This document shows, one piece after another, positions 39,176 through 47,609 of a stretch of DNA of 48,271 nucleotides. The DNA lies in contig JAQTUZ010000010.1 of NCBI GenBank assembly GCA_028707065.1, positions 1-48,271 of the forward strand, given 5' to 3'. Position 1 is the stretch's first letter. The number at the start of each line of letters is the position of its first letter. The stretch is from Patescibacteria group bacterium (lineage in GTDB: Bacteria; Patescibacteriota; Patescibacteriia; Patescibacteriales; WJLG01). The notes below the pieces were generated by a model, which was not told where the DNA came from, did not search any database, and saw only the letters and a list, made by a program, of their open reading frames with translations. Both the position numbers and the translations under genes were made by a program.

Positions 39176-39194
39176 AAAATTTTTATTTATTTTA

Positions 39195-39246
39195 TTAGGT
39201 TAAACATATCTAACCTAATGTTAGATTATTCTAACATAACTGTCAA
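39195..39246 (-). promoter_or_regulatory. Promoter with two palindromic operators for the XRE operon
   Basis: On the minus strand TTGACA (39241-39246), 17 bases, TAACAT (39218-39223). A perfect palindrome ATGTTAGA-4-TCTAACAT (39218-39237) fills the spacer and -10. A second, TTAGGTTA-8-TAACCTAA (39195-39218), covers the start region. The arms share TTAG-type sequence. Binding of the XRE protein would block transcription directly. Confidence 0.8.
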
Positions 39247-39350
39247 GGGCATAGTTTTCCACAATAAAAATAATATAAAAAATCCAACTAAAAAAATTGG
39301 ATTTTATGCAAAAATTAAAGCAAAAGAAAGCGTTTATTCGCGCGCCAAAG

Positions 39351-39797
39351 TTAATTCTTTCGTGATGCGGGGGAATGCGTGCGTATATTCACTATTATTT
39401 GAATAATAAAAAGCCCAAGCATGATAACTCCTCCTGTTTGGGAATAGTTTTTCCAGACCATCACCACAAATCCATAATTCATCGCGTAATAAAGGGCTAA
39501 GTAAGGTATCGCCGACTTCCAGTGCTTTTTCAAATTTTCACGGAAAGGAATCTTCAAAATATAATCGTATAAAAGCTCCAAAGCCAAGAATGCTAAAAAA
39601 ATCCCCAGAAAGATGCTGTATCGCACCGTTTTATGTTCTTGTTGAACCAAAAGAATCCCATAGACAGCCGGAATCGCCAAAATAAAATAAAATTTCCCGA
39701 CTTTTTTCAAAGTGGTCATTTTTTCCCGGATCCAAAAGATGTAAATCAAAAATAGATTATTTACAATCCCAAGGATAAAAAATAATTCTTCTGACAT
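39351..39797 (-). CDS. Multi-spanning membrane protein (148 aa)
   Basis: The product has about five hydrophobic helices (for example FFILGIVNNLFLIYIFWI, FYFILAIPAVYGILLV, IFLGIFLAFLALELLYDYIL, VIMLGLFIIQIIVNI) with basic loops. It is not a family I recognise. It stands alone, with no Shine-Dalgarno and an AT-rich upstream region. It is probably a small inner-membrane protein. Confidence 0.68.
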   Translation of the reverse strand: MSEELFFILGIVNNLFLIYIFWIREKMTTLKKVGKFYFILAIPAVYGILLVQQEHKTVRYSIFLGIFLAFLALELLYDYILKIPFRENLKKHWKSAIPYLALYYAMNYGFVVMVWKNYSQTGGVIMLGLFIIQIIVNIRTHSPASRKN

Positions 39798-39915
39798 AAA
39801 TCGTATTTTAATCTTTATATTATTCTACCAAAAAACGGCCCCCTTAGCGATAATTCGAATCCTGCCTGGAGTAAACCAAAATCTAGTAAAAATACTTGAC
39901 CCCGAAACTTCTTTG

Positions 39916-40671
39916 TTATTGCAAAAAAGAAAACAATCTCCTTCCGTCTATCATGTCGAGCAGTTCCAGAAAAAAATTCTTATACTTTTTATCATAACCC
40001 TCGTAGAACGCGAAATTTTCCGGCCAGCCATTTGCTATTTTTATTTCCGCGTCCTTTTCCGAGGTGTGCATATTAAAACCCAAAGGCGCGGCCTTAATGT
40101 AATAGACGTCATTATTTTTTGTGATTATTCCAATAGAGATTTCTGCGGACAGCGTGCCGTTCTGAAGAGAATCTTCCAGTGGAACGTCCCGCAGATCGCC
40201 GAAAGGAGCTGGATATAATTTATCGCCTCGCAGATAGGCTGTTTTCACAAAATTTGAATCAATCTCTTTGATGAATGTTTTGATCTCTGCCGCTTCGAAT
40301 CTTTCCTGGTATTTTTCCAGGAAAGGCTTGGTATAAAGCCAATAGCTATAACCCTCGAGCCAAACATGGTCCGAGCCTATTTTGTCCGCCAAACTCATTA
40401 TCTTTTTTTCGTTCTTCGGATTATTGGTAATTAAATCAATTAAGCAGTATTGTCTGACGACCATATTGTTCGGAGCCAAAAAGTAGGCCAAACTAATCCA
40501 TCTGTTTGATTCCAGCCGATGAATGTCTGCCGGCGTTATTGCTGCGCCAGAATTATATTTCGCGAATAGCTCGTCCTGAAAATCCGCCAAAGAACTGCCA
40601 TGTTCAAAATTCACGCCAAGAATAAAAATAAGGGCTATTACGAGCGCCAACAATGCGATTATTTTTTTCAT
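39916..40671 (-). CDS. Membrane-anchored protein of unknown function (251 aa)
   Basis: Starting at ATG 40671 (MKKIIALLALVIALIFILGV; an earlier in-frame start is possible), one signal-anchor helix precedes a ~230-residue outer domain. This domain is helical at first (DFQDELFAKYNSGAAITPADIHRL, VRQYCLIDLITNNPKNEKKI), then mixed (HVWLEGYSYWLYTKPFLEKY, LYPAPFGDLRDVPL). No family recognised; possibly a secreted hydrolase-like protein, without visible catalytic motif. Confidence 0.68.
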   Translation of the reverse strand: MKKIIALLALVIALIFILGVNFEHGSSLADFQDELFAKYNSGAAITPADIHRLESNRWISLAYFLAPNNMVVRQYCLIDLITNNPKNEKKIMSLADKIGSDHVWLEGYSYWLYTKPFLEKYQERFEAAEIKTFIKEIDSNFVKTAYLRGDKLYPAPFGDLRDVPLEDSLQNGTLSAEISIGIITKNNDVYYIKAAPLGFNMHTSEKDAEIKIANGWPENFAFYEGYDKKYKNFFLELLDMIDGRRLFSFLQ

Positions 40672-40744
40672 ATGCTTGATTATGATTACAGCAATTAAAT
40701 CCCTTATGGCCTGCAACATTTTTGACTGAACGACGCTCAGGATT

Positions 40745-41194
40745 TTATCTCTCGAGTCTTTTTTTTAGTTCATCTATGACAGCTTTCTGCCAGTATTTCA
40801 TGGAAAACCAGCCGATCAATGGCCGTGCAACTATACGGAGCCAGCGTTTATGGATGGTAACTTGATAGGTGTAATCGATTACGGTTCCTTCTGGACGTAG
40901 AGAGAGCAACAATTCTTCGTGGCCGGAAGTTCCAAATTTAGGGCTTTCATTATCCGAAATAAACCCCTTTCCAGGGAGGATCTGGGTTTTCATTTTTACC
41001 GGAAACTTTTGGCCGAACGATTTGACGGTCGCGTCTATCTCCAAATTATTTCCTCCCTGCCTTATGACTCGGATAGATTCCGCGACGCGCGGAAAATACT
41101 CAGGCCATTTTTCAAAGTCAGTCATCATGTTAAACACCTCCGTTAGAGGAGCCTTGATAAGCCACTTGGCATGGAGAGTGATTTTTTCTTTCAT
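40745..41194 (-). CDS. SRPBCC-fold (polyketide cyclase-like) protein
   Basis: The 149-residue product (MKEKITLHAKWLIKAPLTEVFNMMTDFEKWPEYFPRVAE...) has the helix-grip pattern of START/SRPBCC proteins: N-terminal strand, the A-P-x-x-E-V-F-N-x-M-x-D-x-x-x-W-P-x-x-F-P signature, a series of strands and a long C-terminal helix (KYWQKAVIDELKKRLE). Such proteins bind hydrophobic ligands. The start at 41194 is supported by a TATAAT box ending six bases upstream; the extended frame upstream lacks support. Confidence 0.85.
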   Translation of the reverse strand: MKEKITLHAKWLIKAPLTEVFNMMTDFEKWPEYFPRVAESIRVIRQGGNNLEIDATVKSFGQKFPVKMKTQILPGKGFISDNESPKFGTSGHEELLLSLRPEGTVIDYTYQVTIHKRWLRIVARPLIGWFSMKYWQKAVIDELKKRLER

Positions 41195-41200
41195 ATAAAA

Positions 41201-41206
41201 ATTATA
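41201..41206 (-). promoter_or_regulatory. -10 box for a leaderless SRPBCC mRNA
   Basis: TATAAT on the minus strand ends six bases before the ATG at 41194. Confidence 0.6.
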
Positions 41207-41227
41207 CCTAAAATTTCGGGCATCCAC

Positions 41228-41391
41228 AACTCGGGCCAGAAAAAAGGCACCGATAAAATCTAGCTAAAATCGGTTAGCTCCCGGGGTCGCCTGCCTGCCG
41301 GTAGGCAGGGATTTACCCCTGCGCCTGATACCGTTTGCAAGCAAGCGGGGCTCCGGGGCACAAGCTTCTCATCCGATTCCGGCAGTATGGT
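41228..41391. other. Gene-free palindromic stretch
   Basis: No gene is seen. The stretch contains the palindrome cctgcctgccggtaggcagg (about 41291-41310) and several GC-rich stems. It lies at the edge of the AT-rich defense island. Confidence 0.5.
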
Positions 41392-41431
41392 AAAAATAAT
41401 CCCGCCCCTTGAGAGGGGCGGGATTATTTTT
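41392..41431. terminator. Bidirectional terminator at the island edge
   Basis: A perfect 17-bp stem (AAAAATAATCCCGCCCC with its complement) with loop TTGAGA and A/T tracts on both sides. It separates the island from the chromosome core to its left. Confidence 0.85.
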
Positions 41432-41434
41432 ACA

Positions 41435-41657
41435 AGCTCTCATTGTTGAACTACATCCGAACTTTTTTCAAAGAAAACCCCGACGCTGAATTTTAAAAAG
41501 GAAAAGAAAAAAAGTATCCCGCCAGGGGCGGGATGAGCAAAAAAGCATCCGGCCGAAGGCCGGATGAAAGCCCCCCAAAAAAAAAGATTTCGCCGCGAAG
41601 CGGCGAAGAAAGCCCCCGATCGCCCCAGCCCCTGCGGGGCGGGGCGTAAAATTTGAA
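41435..41657. repeat. Hairpin-rich repeat, left copy flanking the methyltransferase-Z1 module
   Basis: The segment starts agctctcattgttgaactac and contains four GC-rich hairpins in series: cccgcc/ggcggg (about 41518-41533), catccggcc/ggccggatg (about 41546-41565), ttcgccgc/gcggcgaa (about 41589-41607) and cgcccc/ggggcg (about 41621-41646). A diverged copy in the same orientation lies at 45809-46004. Open frames across it are side effects of the hairpins, not genes. Confidence 0.85.
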
Positions 41658-41694
41658 AATAAAAACTTCTAAACAATATCCGATTAAGCACCGC

Positions 41695-41967
41695 CTAAAA
41701 ACTTGGTCCGCCAACTATCGAGAAATCTTCAAGTATCCACCAAAAAAAACAACCAGTTGCCACCAAAAAAACAAACAAGGGAATAATTACCGAAAAGAGA
41801 ATAGTAAATAACTTATTCTTTAAGAAATTTAACACTAACAATTTATAAATTAAAAATGAAAAAATAATTTCCAAAACAGACAAAGAAATCCATATCGCAA
41901 ATAGATCCTCGCCAAAAATAGCGTTAACTAAATTAAATTTCCATAGCCACACTACCAATAAAATCAA
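41695..41967 (-). CDS. Possible small membrane protein (about 80-90 aa)
   Basis: A mostly hydrophobic frame of up to 90 residues ends at 41695, with about three helices (AIWISLSVLEIIFSFLIYKLLVL, LFTILFSVIIPLFVFLVATGCFFWWI). The farthest start is TTG at 41967; a GTG five codons later is also possible. No Shine-Dalgarno is visible. It sits just inside the left repeat, on the same strand as the methyltransferase operon, and could be a small membrane component of that module or an independent gene. Confidence 0.4.
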   Translation of the reverse strand: MILLVVWLWKFNLVNAIFGEDLFAIWISLSVLEIIFSFLIYKLLVLNFLKNKLFTILFSVIIPLFVFLVATGCFFWWILEDFSIVGGPSF

Positions 41968-42021
41968 AATTCATATTATTTTATATTATTTATTAAATAC
42001 ATGATATCCTGTTTTATTATA

Positions 42022-42504
42022 TCACCCCCTGCTTTCGACCACAGAATTCTCAATATTTGTATTTCTTTCAAATAGCTTTCCTGGAAATTCTTTCTTACTA
42101 ATTTTATAACCAAGAAAACCATCAGAGCCCTCCACTGCATATTCTGCATTTTTGTTTCTAACGACGCTCACCCATTCAACGAGACCATTTGTTTCATTAA
42201 CAATTTTTTTAAACTCATCGAAGCTTAGAGACACAATTCCATCTTCCCCGCAGACTAACAATAAAAAAACCTTGTCTAACATTTTTTTCATTTTTAAAAT
42301 CTCATCCCTATGTTCTTGCGAGAAACTAAACCTCCAAGGAGACATCCTCTTTGCAGAATGTTTAATATAGAGGCCTATATTTTTATTTATAATATAAGAA
42401 GCATTACTTTCGCTCGGGAATGATTCAATAACTACTTCCTGATCAGCTCCATAAAGCAACCTTACCAAGGCTGCTCCATGATAAAACTCAAATTCTTTAA
42501 TCAT
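42022..42504 (-). CDS. Defense-module protein of unknown function (160 aa)
   Basis: The start codon overlaps the stop of the Z1 gene by eight bases (ATGATTAA), so it is translationally coupled. The 160-residue soluble protein has a compact core: ALVRLLYGADQEVVIESF, ASYIINKNIGLYIKHS, KRMSPWRFSFSQEHRDEIL, VFLLLVCGEDGIVSLSF. Charged residues (D, E and K on consecutive strands) would suit a nuclease-like site, but I cannot assign a fold. It probably works with the methyltransferase and Z1 ATPase as effector or specificity subunit. Confidence 0.75.
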   Translation of the reverse strand: MIKEFEFYHGAALVRLLYGADQEVVIESFPSESNASYIINKNIGLYIKHSAKRMSPWRFSFSQEHRDEILKMKKMLDKVFLLLVCGEDGIVSLSFDEFKKIVNETNGLVEWVSVVRNKNAEYAVEGSDGFLGYKISKKEFPGKLFERNTNIENSVVESRG

Positions 42505-44359
42505 TTTTTTTTGATGTCTTTAAAAAACGAATACTACCCCTGTACCTATAAAAAATACGGGCTTTGCCAACCTCGTTATAAAGAATATTGATATGATGAA
42601 TTGCGTTAGAATATTTTGTTAATTCCATTTCCCTGTCACCGATAAACCCCTTAGAACGGGTAATTGTATTCTTATCCATTTCCCCTTCTTTTTCGGTATA
42701 TCCCGCTATACTCTTTGGTGCATGAACCACCAAAGAGTCATCACCAAGCGGACAGAAACTTTCAATATAACTGATTAAATAATTGGGTAAACAATTTTTA
42801 CCAACCAACTCTGACAATGCCTTAACCTTTTGAATTGGTTGACTGCTTTGTTCAACAATTTCTTTGATGCTTTCGCCATCAAAATTAAAAAGTTCAAAAC
42901 TCATTTCCCCTTTATCCACGACAACATTTGTCTTGTCTATGCTGGCTGCCGAAACAGCAGTGATTCTTTCACCATCAAGCCAAACAGGAGATCGCTTGTC
43001 TTGTTTTCGAGACTCAAGAGATAATCTGTGAAAAATAAAACATTTTTGCCAATTCAGATAAAGAGTTTTTGGAATTATTAACTCGAAATACTTCAAGTAA
43101 TCATTTCTTGAACCAAACATTCTGGCTCGCTGTATATAAGTATCTTGCTGTAATTTATGTTTAACGTCTCGCGTAAAAAACATGGACAAAAGATTATTAA
43201 ATGTCACGCCTCGAGAAATAATATTTCCCCCAATTACTACGGTATAGGGGGCAGTTGGATCAGTGGCCGTCCTATTATCAGCAACATTAACTTCTTTATC
43301 GCTATTCATCACTACAATATTGTTTCTGTCTATATTCCCTATCGCGTACTTAGTTATTTCATTCTCATATCCAGAATATCTCTCATTAGCAATTTCCCAT
43401 ATTTTTTTAAAGTATGGTTCATGATTTTGGTCATCCTTATCCTTTAACGCTTCAAAGGTTTTGACAATTTGTTTATAGTCAACCGTGTGGTCCGCCTTTT
43501 TGCTGCTTGTATGAACAAGCATTGAGTAATTTTTTTCTGGATCATTAACTAAAGTGTTTAAATACCCAACGTCTACAATAAAGCTAAATAAAGCATCTCG
43601 CAAATATTTTGGGTCATCACCTGCATCTGGTAAAAAAGTCAACCGGTACGGAAGATTTTCTGTGGAAACTGGGAAAAAAATATCTTGACCAGTGTAATTA
43701 GAGTGCGGCTGAAAATCAATCCAATATTCATTCTGATTTTGATGAGTTTTATTAAGATCTAAGCGAGCCGGTGTTGCCGTAACGCCGATATAAATTCCCT
43801 CAGAGCCGATCAAGTTTTCCGTTAACTCATTTATCTTACTTTTTTCTTTTTTGTTAATCTTGGAGTTTGGTGTTGCATAGTCAGCCTCATCATCAATAAT
43901 TACCCGATTAAAATGCCCATCCAGCTTTTGAATAATCTTTTGCAAATCTTTCGAGTTCTTTTTACAAAAAATAACCCATTGATGATCTCCAATCTTAACT
44001 TCTGGTGGCAAGACCTCGCTAAATTTTTTAGGGGACGGAGAAAGACCTGATCTTTGAAAACGCTCAAGATTTTGCCCTAGCAATTGAACACTATCATTAA
44101 GTAAAATAATGATAATTTTGTAACCAACATCCAAAAGTTTTGCTGTTAGTGCAATCATCATTTCCGTTTTTCCACTTTGAGGTTCACCATATATAACAAA
44201 CGACCTTTGTCCATTTTTGGTATTGGATACAGAACTCTCAACAACATCTTTAATTTTATCAACTTCCTGGCCCTTTAAAACAAGTTTGGCCAAACGCCTT
44301 TCATAACGATTATTATTTACAGCGTCTTGTCGTAATTCGTTTAAATTAAAATCTGACAT
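42497..44359 (-). CDS. Z1-domain superfamily 2-type ATPase
   Basis: The ATG at 44359 (MSDFNLNELRQ...) lies five bases after the methyltransferase stop and gives 620 residues. Motor motifs: Walker A YGEPQSGKTEM (about 57-67), DEAD-like RVIIDDEADYATPN (about 153-166) and GVTATPARLD (about 192-201). The Z1 hallmark is GGNIISRGVTFNNLLSMFFTR followed by QQDTYIQRARMFGSR (about 377-415). Z1 proteins are known from methyltransferase-linked restriction loci and from the Mza defense system. It probably translocates on or remodels DNA. It is the middle gene of a methyltransferase-Z1-160 aa operon. Confidence 0.9.
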   Translation of the reverse strand: MSDFNLNELRQDAVNNNRYERRLAKLVLKGQEVDKIKDVVESSVSNTKNGQRSFVIYGEPQSGKTEMMIALTAKLLDVGYKIIIILLNDSVQLLGQNLERFQRSGLSPSPKKFSEVLPPEVKIGDHQWVIFCKKNSKDLQKIIQKLDGHFNRVIIDDEADYATPNSKINKKEKSKINELTENLIGSEGIYIGVTATPARLDLNKTHQNQNEYWIDFQPHSNYTGQDIFFPVSTENLPYRLTFLPDAGDDPKYLRDALFSFIVDVGYLNTLVNDPEKNYSMLVHTSSKKADHTVDYKQIVKTFEALKDKDDQNHEPYFKKIWEIANERYSGYENEITKYAIGNIDRNNIVVMNSDKEVNVADNRTATDPTAPYTVVIGGNIISRGVTFNNLLSMFFTRDVKHKLQQDTYIQRARMFGSRNDYLKYFELIIPKTLYLNWQKCFIFHRLSLESRKQDKRSPVWLDGERITAVSAASIDKTNVVVDKGEMSFELFNFDGESIKEIVEQSSQPIQKVKALSELVGKNCLPNYLISYIESFCPLGDDSLVVHAPKSIAGYTEKEGEMDKNTITRSKGFIGDREMELTKYSNAIHHINILYNEVGKARIFYRYRGSIRFLKTSKKND

Positions 44360-44364
44360 ATAAA

Positions 44365-45684
44365 TTATTTTTCCATTATTAAAACATACTCGTACTCGTA
44401 AGCACATTTTTTATTTGGATTCTTTATATTAGTAAATTTTCCAGTATTTGTATCCCTCCATGGGGTAATCATTTTGTTTTGTACCTCTCTCTTAATTATG
44501 TTGGGGTTTTTGAAACCAATTTTAAGCATTTGCTCTGTTGCCACTTCCGCATTTAATATAGCAACCCCCCTAAGCTCAGTATTTCCAATCACGATGCATG
44601 CATGTTTACCGATTTTTAAAACACGGTACATCTCTTTGAAGGCTAAATTCATATCAATAAAATAATTTGACACGTCTTTCGCAAGAGCTTTATCTTTTTC
44701 ACCAAGCCTCTTGGTAATCGTTAAACCAATTTGACTTCCAATCTCCCCTTCCTGCTCAGTCTTGTAGCTAGTCCCGATGAATTTTTTTCTGAAATCTTTA
44801 AGGTTGCTAGAAAAATTATACCAACCACTAAAATTATTTCTATCACTTCCAAACCAGAGTAAAGAAAGCTGATGTAAATCTGCGTATTCATAAGACGTTA
44901 CATACGGAGGAGAAGTAATTATTAAATCAACCACTTCATCATTAAGCGAAAATCTCTTCGTCGAATCTTTAAGCAAAACTTTTGCGGAAGTCTTTAGACT
45001 GTTATTCTTTTGAAGTAATGAGTAAAACTGACCGTTCTTTTTAATCATCGACCTGGAATGTTTAAGAAAATTGATTGAAACAGGTGGTATTTTTTTATCT
45101 TTATCAATTGTTGGTTTAATGCTTTTCATTAACCATTTTGAACTATTCTTTAAATTATGAGAAAAAGCGCATAAAAAGAATTTCCTTATTTTTGCATTTT
45201 TAATACTCTTTATCTTGGAATAAAGAAAATCTAATTCTGTGATTATTTTTTTATCAAACCAGTAAAGTATCCTCTCGTTTTTAAGATGATAATTATAAAA
45301 AATCTTTTTATTTTTTAAAAGTTTATTTTGAAGTTTCTCAAATTCTTCATCTAATTTTATGGGATTAATCGGGGTCACCTTCACTTCTGTTATAAATTTA
45401 GCTACGGGATTTATATCAAAACAAAGACTTCTCCGCCCTAATCTTTTCGACTCAACAAGCGTTGTCCCGCACCCCCCAAAAGGATCGAGCACAAAATCAT
45501 CTTCTTTTGTAAAATCATTTATTAGTTTTTCAACTATATTTGGAATAAATTTTGCTGGATACCTATGATAACTATGTGTCAGAGCGGTAGTTTCCGCGCG
45601 AGTAACGTCCTTAAAAGACCAAACAATTACTGGTTTAGCAGCCTCAAACGTCTTAATTATATCTTTTGTACCTAAAATTAGCAT
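44365..45684 (-). CDS. DNA methyltransferase (N4-cytosine/N6-adenine type)
   Basis: The 439-residue enzyme has the AdoMet motif VLDPFGGCGTTLVESKRLGR (about 65-84) with FDINPVA after it, and the catalytic motif IV as ITSPPYVTSYEYADLHQLSLLWFG (about 269-292); SPPY is typical of amino-methyltransferases. Motif I comes before IV, separated by ~190 residues that probably include target recognition. The C-terminal part (HACIVIGNTELRG, then WRDTNTGKF) completes the fold. It is the first gene of the module and should mark self DNA. The start at 45684 has a weak AAAGAAG upstream. Confidence 0.92.
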   Translation of the reverse strand: MLILGTKDIIKTFEAAKPVIVWSFKDVTRAETTALTHSYHRYPAKFIPNIVEKLINDFTKEDDFVLDPFGGCGTTLVESKRLGRRSLCFDINPVAKFITEVKVTPINPIKLDEEFEKLQNKLLKNKKIFYNYHLKNERILYWFDKKIITELDFLYSKIKSIKNAKIRKFFLCAFSHNLKNSSKWLMKSIKPTIDKDKKIPPVSINFLKHSRSMIKKNGQFYSLLQKNNSLKTSAKVLLKDSTKRFSLNDEVVDLIITSPPYVTSYEYADLHQLSLLWFGSDRNNFSGWYNFSSNLKDFRKKFIGTSYKTEQEGEIGSQIGLTITKRLGEKDKALAKDVSNYFIDMNLAFKEMYRVLKIGKHACIVIGNTELRGVAILNAEVATEQMLKIGFKNPNIIKREVQNKMITPWRDTNTGKFTNIKNPNKKCAYEYEYVLIMEK

Positions 45685-45748
45685 AATCTTCTTTAATTAC
45701 CAAAAATTATAACTATATTGATTATACCACTAGCAATAAAAATAATGC

Positions 45749-45774
45749 AAAATCACCCCAATTGAGTGATTTTT
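45749..45774 (-). terminator. Terminator of the Vsr-DUF262-HEPN operon
   Basis: Stem AAAATCAC/GTGATTTT around a nine-base loop. On the minus strand it lies after the HEPN gene and the repeat, before the methyltransferase gene. Confidence 0.65.
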
Positions 45775-45808
45775 AAGGGGGCTCGGTCATAAACACTGCG
45801 CCCTAGAG

Positions 45809-46004
45809 AGCTCTCATTATTGAACTACATACGAACTTTTTTTAAAGAAAGTCAAAAAGCCTAATTTCAAGCAAAGTGAGAGAAAAAAATGTATCCAGCC
45901 AGAGGTGAAATGAGCAAAAAAGCATTAGGCCGAAGACAGGATAAAAGCCCCCCGAAAAAAGGCCCCCAATCGCCTCAGCTTCTGCGGGCCGGGCGGAAAA
46001 TTTA
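45809..46004. repeat. Hairpin-rich repeat, right copy (decayed)
   Basis: It matches 41435-41657 in the same orientation, starting agctctcattattgaactac. Shared blocks are ctacat.cgaactttttt, tgagcaaaaaagcat, ggccgaag, aaagcccccc and gcgggccgggcg. The GC stems have lost much of their complementarity, so this copy looks older or no longer selected. The two copies bracket the methyltransferase-Z1 module. Confidence 0.8.
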
Positions 46005-46010
46005 AAAAAA

Positions 46011-46523
46011 CTACAAACTTTTATTATGCACAAAGGCCTTAATTATTTTAAAAACACTATTAATTTCATCTAACTTGCTAATTATTTGAGAAAAACCAAA
46101 CCTAATAACACTTCTTCCGCTCCGAATATAAGAATGTTGGCAATTATTCCTCTCATTAGACAGCTCTCCTAGAAGTTGTTTAAAATGATTTAACCCTGGA
46201 GGAAATTTTATGTTAATTTTTGTTTCCAGCGCCATTATCTCCGCCTCACTCAATATCATACCTATTTTTTTTCTAAAATCATCATAAAAAAAACCAAAGC
46301 TCCTATGGCGAACTCTTTCTTTAACCTCTTTGGCTAAAGTGACTTTATTTATAGTTTTATCAATATAACAAAAAACTATGCAATGAATTTTTTCCTCAAC
46401 CCATCCGCCCGCTTCAGATATTGACAGTTTTAAAGCCAGCTCTAAATCAAGATAATTGCCGTCAGACAATTTTTCCAATTTTTTTATGCTAGACCTAACA
46501 GTTTGTATGTTGATAACAGTCAT
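46011..46523 (-). CDS. HEPN-type putative RNase
   Basis: The 170-residue helical protein carries R125-N-N-C-Q-H130 (ELSNERNNCQHSY), the R-x4-H signature of HEPN ribonucleases. Other helices (EAGGWVEEKIHCIVFCYID, FYDDFRKKIGMILSE, HFKQLLGELSNE) fit HEPN proteins of the MAE_28990/MAE_18760-like kind. HEPN RNases act as toxins or effectors that cut RNA. It follows the DUF262 gene with a five-base gap, suggesting that DUF262 controls or cooperates with it. It is the last gene of the operon. Confidence 0.78.
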   Translation of the reverse strand: MTVINIQTVRSSIKKLEKLSDGNYLDLELALKLSISEAGGWVEEKIHCIVFCYIDKTINKVTLAKEVKERVRHRSFGFFYDDFRKKIGMILSEAEIMALETKINIKFPPGLNHFKQLLGELSNERNNCQHSYIRSGRSVIRFGFSQIISKLDEINSVFKIIKAFVHNKSL

Positions 46524-46528
46524 AAAAT

Positions 46529-47608
46529 CTATTTACTAGAAAAAACCGACAATACTGCGTTTAACCGCTCTTCTACTTTCATTTTTTTCATCACACCTTC
46601 CCGTAAATTATCCTCTCTAAACACCGTTAATTTGCTCATTTTTTGAAAAAGTTCCTTTAACGTTTTATCGTCTAATTTTTTTAAATATGCTAAATTTTTG
46701 GAAATACCGAAAAACAACCCTTCAACAAATGCATTGCTCGTTTTAGATAAAGTTTTTTTGTCAGTAATTTTATTGAATACTAAAGACAAAACATCTTCAA
46801 ACAACTGCTTTCTATCTTTTAAACCGTTATCTTTATCAGACCTGTGTCTTCCCATATATTCATTAAGGAATCGATTTAAAACTCCGTCATAATTTTTATA
46901 ATCATCGTGGAAAGCAAAAAATCTCAAAATTAACTCAACCTTTGAAAATCTGATATCATTTTTTATACTTAACAATTTTTTCCATTCCTTGTTTTCATTA
47001 AGATCTTTTAAAAGAGAATTAAATGGGCCACTGTATATGCAATTCCTTATTTCCTGATTGTTTAATTTTTGACCGTACGAATTTAATCTGTGAAAAATAA
47101 CATAAAGATATTCATTGTGATCGCGCTTATCATAATCCACTCTTAAAAATGTTACAGGCAATGACAAGTTTTTAATTCCATCATAAATTTTGGGACTTTC
47201 TTTCCTAATCTGATGATTAGTTTTGCCACATATTCTAGGATCAGTGTCGCTAAGATCAGACATTTTCCATTCTTTTTCTTCATCTAAAAATTTTATGATT
47301 GAGGTCATCCTTTGCAAGCCATCAATTACTTTCATTTTATTTTTATTCTTATCATATCCAAAACACATACTAGGTATTGGTAGCTCTTTAGAAAGAGAAT
47401 CTATAAAACGCGTCTGAAAAGCAGAAGACCAAACCTCGTTTCGCTGAAATTCAGGCTGAATTTCCAAAATTTCATCTTTATACATTCGAAATAAATCAGA
47501 GCAAGAACGAAGCTCGTTGTAAGCAAAAATGTCTTTCGGCGGAGCTTGATTAAACTCAAGCTCCTGATTTAAAGAATTCTCTTCCTTTCTTTCTTTTGTT
47601 TTTGGCAT
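46529..47608 (-). CDS. DUF262 (GmrSD/ParB-like) protein
   Basis: The 359-residue protein has the DUF262 N-terminal ParB/Srx-like fold: EIQPEFQRNEVWSSAFQTRFIDSLSKELPIPSMCF (about 49-83), the catalytic-type motif VIDGLQRMTSI (94-104, the family's D-G-x-Q-R) and FHRLNSYGQKLNNQEIRN (about 172-189). The C-terminal part is helical. DUF262 domains hydrolyse nucleotides or act as nucleases in GmrSD-type restriction and many defense loci. The gene starts one base after the Vsr stop codon and precedes the HEPN gene. Confidence 0.92.
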   Translation of the reverse strand: MPKTKERKEENSLNQELEFNQAPPKDIFAYNELRSCSDLFRMYKDEILEIQPEFQRNEVWSSAFQTRFIDSLSKELPIPSMCFGYDKNKNKMKVIDGLQRMTSIIKFLDEEKEWKMSDLSDTDPRICGKTNHQIRKESPKIYDGIKNLSLPVTFLRVDYDKRDHNEYLYVIFHRLNSYGQKLNNQEIRNCIYSGPFNSLLKDLNENKEWKKLLSIKNDIRFSKVELILRFFAFHDDYKNYDGVLNRFLNEYMGRHRSDKDNGLKDRKQLFEDVLSLVFNKITDKKTLSKTSNAFVEGLFFGISKNLAYLKKLDDKTLKELFQKMSKLTVFREDNLREGVMKKMKVEERLNAVLSVFSSK

Positions 47609-47609
47609 A

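Noticed and set aside
41280-41391. Possible tRNA or structured RNA gene
   Set aside because: It has GC-rich stems and a perfect palindrome but no cloverleaf, no T-loop consensus and no promoter.
41440-41691. 83-codon open frame on the minus strand in the left repeat
   Set aside because: The frame exists because the GC hairpins read through without stops; the product is aromatic and low-complexity, and the decayed right copy does not preserve it.
45842-46033. 63-codon open frame on the minus strand in the right repeat
   Set aside because: Same reason as the left copy, and it overlaps the 3' end of the HEPN gene.
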